From Enterococcus phoeniculicola ATCC BAA-412 (lineage in GTDB: Bacteria > Bacillota > Bacilli > Lactobacillales > Enterococcaceae), in the NCBI RefSeq assembly GCF_000407505.1, contig NZ_ASWE01000001.1, positions 1,299,324 to 1,363,323 on the forward strand: a stretch of DNA of 64,000 nucleotides, given 5' to 3'. Below the pieces are notes generated by a model, which had not been told where the DNA came from, made no database searches, and saw nothing but the letters and a program-made list of their open reading frames with translations. This document shows positions 44,068-52,283 of this stretch, in pieces (the first letter of the stretch is position 1; each line of letters starts with the position of its first letter). A program made the position numbers and the translations under genes.

Positions 44068-46354
44068 GTATCCTTATCAAAATCCTGAACTGCCTATTAG
44101 AAAACGGGTAGATGACTTACTAAGCAGAATGAATTTAACGGAAAAAGTTGGACAAGTAAATCAGCATTTATACGGCTGGGAATGTTATAAAAAAGAGGAC
44201 GGTGAGCTATTATTAACCGATACCTTTAAAGAACATGTAGCATGGGGGGGCGGAATTGGTGCTTTATATGGGCTGTTTCGCTCAGATCCATGGTCCAAAG
44301 TCGATTATTCAAATGGAACGACGGCAAAAGAGAGCTGGAAAGTAACCAACAAGATACAAGAATATGTTATTAGTCATTCTCGTTGGGGTATTCCAGCCCT
44401 AATCGCAGAAGAATGTCCCCATGGTCATCAAGGATTAGATAGCATTTCTTACCCAACAAATATAGGTCGCGGGAATACCTTTAATACCGAACTGATTCAA
44501 AAAACAAGTGAATTAATGGCACAAGAGCTTGCTGCAAAGGGTGTTCACTTAGCCTTGGTTTCTACCTTAGATTTAATGAAGGACCCTCGTTGGGGACGAG
44601 CAGAAGAATGCTTTGGTGAAGATCCGATTGTCAGCGCCAAAATGACTGAAGCAATCGTTGCTGGCTTTCAAGGGGCGTTAATTGATGATGAATCTAACTT
44701 CCTTGATAAATCCGTTTTAGAGCTCAATAAATCCTCGAAACAAATTGGTGTTATCTTAAAACATTGTATTGCTCAAGGAGAAGCGCAAGGAGGGCATAAT
44801 TCTGGCACTGTTCCTATTGGTCAGCGAGAATTTGCGGATGTCTATACGCCTTTATTAAACAGCGCACGAAATGCTGTGGGGGTCATGGCTGCCTATAATG
44901 ATATTGATGGAGTTCCTTGCCATTCCAATCGGACACTTTTTGAAGAACAATTGCGAAATGAACAAGGTTTTCAAGGGATTGTTATGGCGGACGGTATTGC
45001 TTTAGACCGTCTACAGGATGTGTATGAACAACAAACCGAAGCTGCAGCTAACGCACTTGCAGCCGGCGTAGACTTAAGTTTATGGGACGAAACCTATACG
45101 AAGATTGAAGAGGGAATAAACGCAGGTATTATTGATGAAAAAGACTTAGACCGCTCTGTTAGAAGGGTTCTAGCCATCAAATTTTTATTAGGATTGTTTG
45201 AACAGCCCTATGTAGAAGATCCTAGCAAACAATGGGAAGCTCTATTCGCTGAGTCAGAGACGTTAAATGAAGAAACGGCAAAAGAAAGTCTAACCCTTCT
45301 TAAAAATAATGGTGTGCTTCCCCTTCAAACACAAAGCAAAAAAATAGCCGTCATTGGACCTAATGCAAATAATATTTATCATTTGCTAGGGGATTATTCT
45401 GCACCACAATCTGAAGAACAACAGAAAAAAACAATTTACCGAGAAATTCGTAAACAGTTTTCAACAGCAACTGTTTCTTATGCAGAGGGCTGTGAAGTTC
45501 GTAATGAAGAAGGCCAAGAAGAAAAAATAAACGAAGCTATTGCACTTGCAAAAGATTCTGATGTGCTCGTTGTGGTTTTAGGTGGCTCTAGTGCAAGAAA
45601 TTTCGATATGGAATTTTTACGAAACGGTGCTGTTACTTCAAAAGGAATCAATATGGATTCAGGAGAAAATGTTGATGTCGCTTCATTAACATTAGGTGGA
45701 AAGCAAGAAGAATTGTTAGCCAAGCTTGCTCAATTAGGAAAGCCACTTGTCACAGTTCTCGTTCAAGGTCGTCCCCATGACTTAACAACGGTTGAAACCT
45801 TATCTGACGCAGTGTTACTTGCATGGTTCCCGGGTCAAGAAGGTGGCAGTGCGCTCGCCAAAACACTTGCAGGAGAAAATAATCCAAGTGGACGATTAAG
45901 TATAAGCTACCCTAGAAATAGTCAACAGCTTCCTGTCTACTACTATCAAAGAGATGCATCAAAACAAGAGGACTACTATGATTTAAGTGGTCGTCCACTA
46001 CACGAATTTGGAGAAGGATTAAGCTACACAACCTTTAGTTATGACAACCTTCGAGTAAAAATGAATATTGACAATCTCGAAGTATCCGTTAAAGTTAAGA
46101 ATACAGGAAGTGCTGCTGGAAAAGTAAGCTCACTTGTGTTTGTTAAACTTTACGGAGGCGCCGTCATTCAACGGAAAAAATTCTTAAAGGATTTTCGTAA
46201 AGATTTCCTTGAACCAAATGAAGAAGTAGAGCTTACATTCACATTAAAGCCAAACGATTTCCGTTACATGGACGTGGATAATCAATGGCACTTCGCGAAA
46301 AAAGCGAAAATCATGATTGGAGATTTATCTTGCGATATCCAATGTGATTGGTAG
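44060..46354 (+). CDS. Glycoside hydrolase family 3 (beta-glucosidase/xylosidase type)
   Basis: 764 residues from TTG 44060, overlapping the EIIC stop by 8 bases, with GAAGGAG upstream. Order: GH3 N-domain (about 15-375), with IAEECPHGHQG, DPRWGRAEECFGEDP and the nucleophile Asp in GFQGIVMADGIALDRL (about 313-316); GH3 C-domain (about 415-640); fibronectin-III-like domain at the end (LHEFGEGLSYTTFSYDNL, then RYMDVDNQWHFAKKA). No signal peptide, so it acts on sugars taken up by the PTS or on unphosphorylated oligosaccharides. Exact substrate is open. Confidence 0.92.
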   Translation: MPKYPYQNPELPIRKRVDDLLSRMNLTEKVGQVNQHLYGWECYKKEDGELLLTDTFKEHVAWGGGIGALYGLFRSDPWSKVDYSNGTTAKESWKVTNKIQEYVISHSRWGIPALIAEECPHGHQGLDSISYPTNIGRGNTFNTELIQKTSELMAQELAAKGVHLALVSTLDLMKDPRWGRAEECFGEDPIVSAKMTEAIVAGFQGALIDDESNFLDKSVLELNKSSKQIGVILKHCIAQGEAQGGHNSGTVPIGQREFADVYTPLLNSARNAVGVMAAYNDIDGVPCHSNRTLFEEQLRNEQGFQGIVMADGIALDRLQDVYEQQTEAAANALAAGVDLSLWDETYTKIEEGINAGIIDEKDLDRSVRRVLAIKFLLGLFEQPYVEDPSKQWEALFAESETLNEETAKESLTLLKNNGVLPLQTQSKKIAVIGPNANNIYHLLGDYSAPQSEEQQKKTIYREIRKQFSTATVSYAEGCEVRNEEGQEEKINEAIALAKDSDVLVVVLGGSSARNFDMEFLRNGAVTSKGINMDSGENVDVASLTLGGKQEELLAKLAQLGKPLVTVLVQGRPHDLTTVETLSDAVLLAWFPGQEGGSALAKTLAGENNPSGRLSISYPRNSQQLPVYYYQRDASKQEDYYDLSGRPLHEFGEGLSYTTFSYDNLRVKMNIDNLEVSVKVKNTGSAAGKVSSLVFVKLYGGAVIQRKKFLKDFRKDFLEPNEEVELTFTLKPNDFRYMDVDNQWHFAKKAKIMIGDLSCDIQCDW

Positions 46355-46366
46355 GAGTGTAGAACT

Positions 46367-47347
46367 ATGGCATCGATAAGAGATGTTGCAAAGCTTGCAG
46401 GTGTTTCTTTAGGAAGTGTTTCAAGATACTTAAATGGACAGCAACTAAAACAGGCAAATATGGAAAAAATTGCTCAGGCTATTCAAGAGCTGGATTATAA
46501 AGAAAATATCATCGCAAAAGGCTTAAAAAATAATCGAAGCTTTTCTATTGGATTATTGATGAACAGTATCTCCAGCCGATTTGGTTCTGAAGTTGTTTCT
46601 GGAATTGAAAAAGTCGCTGAAGAAAATGGGTATAGCCTTTTACTGAGCGGATTTTCCTCAGGAACCCAAAAAGTAGATGAAAAAATTGATTATTTAATGA
46701 AACACTCAGTTGATGGGCTGATTGTCTTTTTATCCGGAGAAGAGTGGATTGACTTAACAAAGCTTGAAAAAATTCAAGTTCCGATTGTCTCGTTGAACTA
46801 TCCGGGAACACAGCAGCATGCTGACGCCATCTTGATTAATGATCGTCAAAGTGTTCGAGAAGTGATTAGTCACTATATTCAAATAGGTCATAAAAAAATC
46901 GGCTACATTTCTGCACCTCAAGAAGACTACACAGCAAAGGAACGATTACTCGGTGCAAAAGAAGCCATAGAATCAACGACTCAGTCGGTCATTTTGGAAA
47001 CTTATGAAGGAGACTATACGAGAAAAAGCGGCTACTTAGGAACCAAGCAACTCGTAGAGCAAGGGGTCACTGCTCTATTTGTAAGCAACTATAATATGGC
47101 AATTGGTGCACTGGAATGCTTTAATCAAAAAGGTCTCATCATTGGACAAGATATTGCCTTTGGTCATTATGACTACTTGGCACAAGGAGAACAAAGTATT
47201 CTTCCACAAATTACCATCAATCCGCCAACGGAAAAAATAGGAGAGACCGCTGCAGCTATTATGCTGGAACGTATTAAACAACCCAGTATGCATGAAAAAA
47301 AGGTTATCCTAATGAACAATGAAGTACTGGGAATGGTGCACGAATAA
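46367..47347 (+). CDS. LacI-family transcriptional regulator
   Basis: 326 residues. The N-terminal HTH is canonical: ASIRDVAKLAGVSLGSVSRYLNG, with the hinge AIQELDYKENIIAKGLKNNR. The rest is a periplasmic-binding-like sugar domain. It is the third gene of the PTS/GH3 operon, 12 bases after the GH3 stop with GTAGGAG upstream. It probably represses the operon through TGAACCGGTTCA at 42697-42708 and leaves in the presence of a beta-glucoside. Confidence 0.92.
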   Translation: MASIRDVAKLAGVSLGSVSRYLNGQQLKQANMEKIAQAIQELDYKENIIAKGLKNNRSFSIGLLMNSISSRFGSEVVSGIEKVAEENGYSLLLSGFSSGTQKVDEKIDYLMKHSVDGLIVFLSGEEWIDLTKLEKIQVPIVSLNYPGTQQHADAILINDRQSVREVISHYIQIGHKKIGYISAPQEDYTAKERLLGAKEAIESTTQSVILETYEGDYTRKSGYLGTKQLVEQGVTALFVSNYNMAIGALECFNQKGLIIGQDIAFGHYDYLAQGEQSILPQITINPPTEKIGETAAAIMLERIKQPSMHEKKVILMNNEVLGMVHE

Positions 47348-47439
47348 CCCAAATAAGGAAGAAGCGCAAGATTTGGTTTTAAGAACCAAGTAGAAGACTG
47401 TATATCATCAGAAAGCATCGTGATTTCTACTCGATACTT

Positions 47440-47530
47440 GTTAAATTTTGGGAATACACTTCTAGTTCCATGTGTAGAAGTTGTCGAGCGACAAATGAAG
47501 GAGTGTTGTGTCACGTTTGTTTCCAACCTT
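47440..47530. repeat. Dispersed intergenic repeat, copy B
   Basis: The core CTAGTTCCATGTGTAGAAG (47462-47480), followed by TTGTCGAGCG and the end GTTTCCAACCTTTC, matches copy A at 35698-35775 in the same order. No coding potential. Upstream part (47348-47440) has the remains of the same element in weaker form. Confidence 0.55.
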
Positions 47531-47549
47531 TCTTAAAATTTTAGGAGAT

Positions 47550-47588
47550 CTGAACTTAACGATAATCGTTAAGTTCAGGCTCTTTTTT
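47550..47588 (+). terminator. Terminator after the LacI regulator gene
   Basis: CTGAACTTAACGA (47550-47562) pairs with TCGTTAAGTTCAG (47566-47578) around a 3-base loop, then GCTCTTTTTTT. Very strong. Confidence 0.85.
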
Positions 47589-47711
47589 TCGCTGTAAACC
47601 AAAATTGTCTCTGACCAACAGAGTGATTCATCGTTTTGTCTCCTTTTTACATATTTATAAAATCTTAACTTCTATTAAGTTACGTTAAAACTTCTGGTTA
47701 TCAGTCGAAGA

Positions 47712-47729
47712 TAGTACGAATTCGTACTA
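47712..47729. promoter_or_regulatory. Perfect 18-bp palindromic operator before the MarR gene
   Basis: TAGTACGAATTCGTACTA is fully symmetric and lies 55 bases before the MarR start. MarR proteins bind such palindromes of 16-20 bases, usually overlapping their own promoter, so this is the likely autoregulatory site. Confidence 0.7.
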
Positions 47730-47783
47730 AACTGAAGAGGAAATGAATTCTTTCCTGTTATTTATCAAAGGAGTGGAGAGCAG

Positions 47784-48218
47784 ATGAAAGAGTATCAAAA
47801 TTCCGTTAGGCGAATTGCACTTGCTGTAAATAAAATTGATGGAATCTACTATCAAGCTGCCAAAAAAAGCGGCATAAAGGAAAATGTTTTGACCTTACTT
47901 TATGCGCTTTCTGATCATGTTCCGCGTTCTCAAAAACAAGTAAGCAAGGAATGGCTGATTCCTAAAACAACGATAAATACGATTGTTAAAGAATGTATCG
48001 AAGCCGGCTATGTCTTATTTTTAGAACAAACAACCAACAAGGAAAAAATGCTGATTATCACCGAAAAAGGAGTGGCGCAGTTTAAGCAGAGCATGCATGC
48101 TCTCACACAGGCAGAAGCATATGCGTTATCACAAACAGAAAAAAGAAATGCTACCGATTTTATTTCTGGTATCGAGACCTATGCAAATTATTTGGAAATT
48201 GGCTTAATGAAGGAGTGA
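47784..48218 (+). CDS. MarR-family transcriptional regulator
   Basis: 144 residues. The winged helix region (about 30-95) has LTLLYALSDHVPRSQKQVSK, WLIPKTTINTIVKECIEAGY and the wing MLIITEKGVAQFKQ. Dimer helices flank it. AAAGGAGTGGAGAG precedes ATG. It is followed by a P-type ATPase gene, with which it is cotranscribed: the ATPase ribosome-binding site lies in its last codons. It probably senses a ligand or metal and represses both genes from the 47712-47729 palindrome. Confidence 0.9.
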   Translation: MKEYQNSVRRIALAVNKIDGIYYQAAKKSGIKENVLTLLYALSDHVPRSQKQVSKEWLIPKTTINTIVKECIEAGYVLFLEQTTNKEKMLIITEKGVAQFKQSMHALTQAEAYALSQTEKRNATDFISGIETYANYLEIGLMKE

Positions 48219-48223
48219 AGACA

Positions 48224-50716
48224 TTGGAAAAATTTATGAGGAGAGTCAAACAGACAAATGAAGAGTCGAAACAACGAATTTCTATGAATGAGGTGCCCCG
48301 TTTTCTTCCAGATTACAAAACAGGCTTAACTAAAAAACAAGTAGAGCAACGTCAAGAGGAAGGGCTCACAAACTTAGCAGTTGATACCTCCTTTAAGTCC
48401 GTAAAACAAATCATTTTTGAGAATACGTTTACCTACTTTAACTTAATTTTTCTCATCTTAGGTTTACTCCTTTGTCTTGTCCAATCGTATAAAAATCTAA
48501 CCTTTCTTCCTATTGTCATTGCAAATACCGTTATTGGTATTGTACAGGAAATTCGTTCAAAAAAAGTCTTAGATGAGCTAAATGTCCTAAATGTCACTCA
48601 TGCAGCGGTTGTTCGAGACGGGCAGGAGGAGTTAGTCAACACAGAAGATTTGGTATTAGATGACATTGTCATTTTTAAATCAGGCGATCAAATTAGCGCT
48701 GATGCAGTTGTCGTTGAAGGAGAAGTCCAGGTAAATGAATCTCTTTTAACGGGAGAATCTAATGAGATTGCAAAAACTTCAGATAGTCCATTGATGTCTG
48801 GCAGCTTCGTCGTTTCTGGTCAATGTCATGCCCGTTTAGAAAAAGTAGGCGCTGATTCTTACATTTCCAAATTAACACTTGAAGCCAAATCTATGGGAAA
48901 AGAAGAACAATCAGAAATGGTTCAATCCTTAAACAAATTAGTCAAATGGATAGGGATTCTTATCATCCCGATAGGACTTGCGTTGTTCTCTCAAAGTTTT
49001 TTCTTGAATGGCAATTCATTTGCAGAAAGTGTGGTTTCAATGGAAGCCGCCCTTATTGGGATGATTCCTGAAGGGCTTTATCTTTTAACCACTGTGGCGC
49101 TTGCGTTAAGTGCCGTTCGTTTGGCAAAGCAAAAAGTTCTTTTACACAATATGAAAAGTATCGAAACCCTTGCACGAGTGAACGTCCTTTGTGTTGATAA
49201 AACAGGTACTATTACCGAAAACACGATGGCCGTTCAAAAACTGATAGATGTCACGCAGAACCAGCCACTTTCTCCACAATCAGAAAGTGCAAAATTAATT
49301 AGTGATTTTTGCCAAAACATGTCCTCTGACAACGCAACAATGAATGCTCTGCAAGCATATTTTACAAAAGGAGAACAACGAAAAGCCATTAGCTTCACAC
49401 CATTTTCTTCTGTAGAAAAATTTAGTAGTGTAACTTTTGAAGAAGGTACGTATATCTTAGGGGCACCTGAGATGGTTTTACGAGAAGATTTTGGCCAATT
49501 TTCAGAAGGAATTCAAGCCTATGCAGAAAAAGGCTATCGTGTACTTGTATTTGGACAATACGAGGGAGTTCTTACAGATAAAGTATTGATTGAAAAAGTG
49601 CGCCCTATTAGTTATATTCTGCTTTCAAATCCGATTCGAAAAGAAGCCTATGATACCTTCCGCTACTTTGCAGAGCAAGAGGTAGAAATAAAAGTTATCT
49701 CCGGTGACAATCCGTTAACTGTTTCAACAGTTGCACAAGAAGCTGGTGTAGCAGGCAGTGAAAACTACGTCGATGCAGCTACACTTATTGACAGAGAAAT
49801 GGCACTTGAAGCATTGAAGACAAAAACAGTTTTTGGCCGAGTTACACCTGAACAAAAGAAATTATTTGTTGAGCTGCTGAAAGAGGCTGGAAATACCGTA
49901 GCCATGACAGGAGATGGAGTGAATGACATTTTAGCGATGAAGGAAGCTGATTGTAGCATTGCTATGGCCTCAGGAAATGAAGCCACAGTTCACGCTTCCC
50001 AAGTAGTCTTGCTGGAATCTGATTTTTCAAAAATGCCTTCCGTAGTTCTTGAAGGAAGACAAGTAGTCAATAATATTGAACGTTCCTCCAGCTTGTTCTT
50101 AGTGAAAAATATTTTCTCGTTTCTCATGTCACTCTTTGCCGTCATTTTTTCAATTACGTATCCATTACAGCCGTCTCAAATTACACTTATTAGCTTATTT
50201 ACCATTGGGATTCCTTCATTTTTCTTAGCCCTAGAACCAAACAAGAAGCGAATTGAAGGAAGATTCCTACCAAATGTACTAAGTAAAGCCTTCCCTGGTG
50301 GATTTACAGATATGCTGGTTGTTGCAGCCTTGGTAGTCTGCGGAACGATTTTACAGCTGTCAAAAACAGATATTTCGACTACCGCTACTTTACTTTTAAT
50401 TGTTGTCGGATTTATGGTTCTCTATAAAATTAGTCAACCTTTGAATCAATTTCGAAGAAAACTAATCGCTGGCTGTATGTTCGGGATGGTCTTTGCCAGT
50501 CTTTCCTTTAGTGGGCTATTCTCATTAAGTGGAATTTCACCAACCTCCTTGCTACTACTTGCTATGCTTTTCTTTACAGCAGAATCTATTTTCCGCTTAC
50601 TAACTGAGCTAACTGAGAAGACTGGACTATTTATCCAAGAAAAAACGTATAAAACGTTAAGTTGGGAAAAAGTGAAAGCCCACTATTCAAGACTATTCTT
50701 TGATGAAAAAGAATAG
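48224..50716 (+). CDS. Cation-transporting P-type ATPase (CtpE/MgtA-like)
   Basis: 830 residues from TTG 48224, eight bases after AAGGAG (48210-48215); the in-frame GTG 48215 is inside the site. Core motifs are complete: NESLLTGESNEI (actuator, about 175-186), IGMIPEGLYLLTTVALALS (ion-binding helix 4), phosphorylation site CVDKTGTITENT (about 325), KVISGDNPLTVS and AMTGDGVNDILAMKEADCSIAM. No N-terminal heavy-metal (CxxC) domain, and the PEGL in helix 4 points to a Ca/Mg-type pump like CtpE rather than a copper or cadmium exporter. Control by a MarR protein is unusual for this group. Confidence 0.92.
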   Translation: MEKFMRRVKQTNEESKQRISMNEVPRFLPDYKTGLTKKQVEQRQEEGLTNLAVDTSFKSVKQIIFENTFTYFNLIFLILGLLLCLVQSYKNLTFLPIVIANTVIGIVQEIRSKKVLDELNVLNVTHAAVVRDGQEELVNTEDLVLDDIVIFKSGDQISADAVVVEGEVQVNESLLTGESNEIAKTSDSPLMSGSFVVSGQCHARLEKVGADSYISKLTLEAKSMGKEEQSEMVQSLNKLVKWIGILIIPIGLALFSQSFFLNGNSFAESVVSMEAALIGMIPEGLYLLTTVALALSAVRLAKQKVLLHNMKSIETLARVNVLCVDKTGTITENTMAVQKLIDVTQNQPLSPQSESAKLISDFCQNMSSDNATMNALQAYFTKGEQRKAISFTPFSSVEKFSSVTFEEGTYILGAPEMVLREDFGQFSEGIQAYAEKGYRVLVFGQYEGVLTDKVLIEKVRPISYILLSNPIRKEAYDTFRYFAEQEVEIKVISGDNPLTVSTVAQEAGVAGSENYVDAATLIDREMALEALKTKTVFGRVTPEQKKLFVELLKEAGNTVAMTGDGVNDILAMKEADCSIAMASGNEATVHASQVVLLESDFSKMPSVVLEGRQVVNNIERSSSLFLVKNIFSFLMSLFAVIFSITYPLQPSQITLISLFTIGIPSFFLALEPNKKRIEGRFLPNVLSKAFPGGFTDMLVVAALVVCGTILQLSKTDISTTATLLLIVVGFMVLYKISQPLNQFRRKLIAGCMFGMVFASLSFSGLFSLSGISPTSLLLLAMLFFTAESIFRLLTELTEKTGLFIQEKTYKTLSWEKVKAHYSRLFFDEKE

Positions 50717-50757
50717 CTGGTAACATCAATAAAGGGGATTACTCCAAAAATTTAATT

Positions 50758-50814
50758 AGGTGCTGTTCATCATCAAAAGCCACGCTTTGGGATGAACAGC
50801 ACCTGTTTTATTTT
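50758..50814 (+). terminator. Terminator after the P-type ATPase gene
   Basis: Perfect 14-bp stem AGGTGCTGTTCATC (50758-50771) with GATGAACAGCACCT (50791-50804), followed by GTTTTATTTT. Confidence 0.85.
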
Positions 50815-50835
50815 CAGAGCTAGACTATGTTTTAC

Positions 50836-50890
50836 TCTCAGCAACTGCTACACATGGGACTAGTGTTGAAGGAGGTACTTCTGCTATCAA
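50836..50890. repeat. Dispersed intergenic repeat, copy C (inverted)
   Basis: Read on the minus strand, CTTCAACACTAGTCCCATGT (50861-50880), then GTAGCAGTTGCTGAGAGTAA (50841-50860), matches the core of copies A and B. The rest of the gap to 51206 is AT-rich without gene. Confidence 0.45.
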
Positions 50891-51206
50891 CCTTTATTAT
50901 GATTTTACGGAGGTAGGTGACACCTTAGATAGTTCTGTCTCGCCCTCTATTTACAGCTACATTCATCAAAAAACAAAAAAATTAAAAAAAGATAATAATT
51001 AGATGAGAAAACAAGACAAAATTGTCACTATTTTGAGTAAGTCACAAAAAGATTATACTATTTAAAAATTGAATTGTGGAATAATTTCTTTTTTTAAAAC
51101 TAGGTTATTTAGCACCTAGAAAAAAAAGGCTATACATTTTCACAATGATTGTGTAAAAAGACACAAACTAACTTATTTTCTACTTTTCAAACAATTCTAA
51201 TAATAA

Positions 51207-51220
51207 TGAAAGCGCTACAA
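51207..51220 (+). promoter_or_regulatory. cre-like catabolite control site
   Basis: TGAAAGCGCTACAA fits the CcpA cre consensus (TGWAANCGNTNWCA) except at one position. It lies about 90 bases before the sugar ABC operon, where catabolite repression is expected. Confidence 0.5.
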
Positions 51221-51311
51221 AAACATAGTTGCCTTCATTCTCAAAAAACTATAGAATGTAACCAACAAATAATCAAAAGTTATTTGAAACTTCACAATTA
51301 AAGGAGGATGA

Positions 51312-52271
51312 ATGATGCAACACATGAAAAAATTTTTCGTAACTGGTAGTCTTTTATTGATTTTATTATTGGTTTTTACAGGATGCTCACAAGGTAACAA
51401 TGCGGAGAACAAGAAGGTTGGGTATGCAATTAACAATTTAAATGATACCTTCCAAACCTACATTTTAGATGCAGCAAAAAAAGAAGCGAAGGACAAGGGG
51501 TACGAATTGCGTGTTGAAAATGCAAAAGAAGACTTGATTTCTCAACAAGATCAGGTAAATACACTGATTCAAAATGGCGTCAGTGCACTAGTCGTTGTAC
51601 CAGTGGATACAAGTGCCATGAATCCTATCACAAAGGCAGCTCAAGAGGCTGATATTCCTCTTGTATATGTAAATAGGAATCCTTATGCGGGAAAAGAGGA
51701 CAGTATGCCAGATGGGGTGTATTACGTTGGTTCAGAAGAAATTACTGCCGGAATTATGCAAATGGACTTCTTGGGTGAAAAGATGAAAGGAAAAGGGGGC
51801 ATTGCCATTGCCATGGGAATTCTTGGAAATGAGGGAACGGTAAAAAGGACAGAAGGAGTCATAAATACAGCAGAAGAAAAATATCCGGATATTAAAGTTT
51901 TAGCAAAAGAAACCGGTGAATGGCAAAGGGATAAAGCATTAAGTATTGCTGAAAATTGGATTTCCACTTACGGTGATGATTTGAACGCTATTCTAGCAAA
52001 TAACGATGAGATGGCACTGGGAGCCGTTCAAGCAGCAAAAAATACAGGGAGAAGTGACCTGCTGATTGCTGGTGTGGACGCTATTCCAGATGCTATTGAA
52101 GCAATTGAAAACGATGAGTTAGCTGCCACTGTCTTTCAAGATGGTGTGGGCCAAGGAAAAGGAGCCATTGAAATTATTACAGCACTAAAGGATGAAAAAT
52201 CTCCTGGTGAATCTGTAAAATATGTTCCATTCCAACTAGTAACAAAAGAAAATGTAAGCGATTTTAAATAA
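51312..52271 (+). CDS. Sugar ABC substrate-binding lipoprotein (RbsB-like)
   Basis: About 319 residues; in-frame ATGs at 51312, 51315 and 51324 follow AAGGAGG (51301-51307), with 51315 giving the best spacing. Signal peptide with lipobox VFTGCSQ. Mature part is a periplasmic-binding type 1 fold like ribose/inositol-binding proteins: KVGYAINNLNDTFQTYILDA, GVSALVVVPVDTSAMNPITK, YVNRNPYAG, and ILANNDEMALGAVQAAKNTG. Downstream genes encode its ATPase, permease and three inositol-type enzymes, so a cyclitol such as an inositol is the leading candidate ligand. Confidence 0.9.
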   Translation: MMQHMKKFFVTGSLLLILLLVFTGCSQGNNAENKKVGYAINNLNDTFQTYILDAAKKEAKDKGYELRVENAKEDLISQQDQVNTLIQNGVSALVVVPVDTSAMNPITKAAQEADIPLVYVNRNPYAGKEDSMPDGVYYVGSEEITAGIMQMDFLGEKMKGKGGIAIAMGILGNEGTVKRTEGVINTAEEKYPDIKVLAKETGEWQRDKALSIAENWISTYGDDLNAILANNDEMALGAVQAAKNTGRSDLLIAGVDAIPDAIEAIENDELAATVFQDGVGQGKGAIEIITALKDEKSPGESVKYVPFQLVTKENVSDFK

Positions 52272-52283
52272 GGAGTGAACCTC

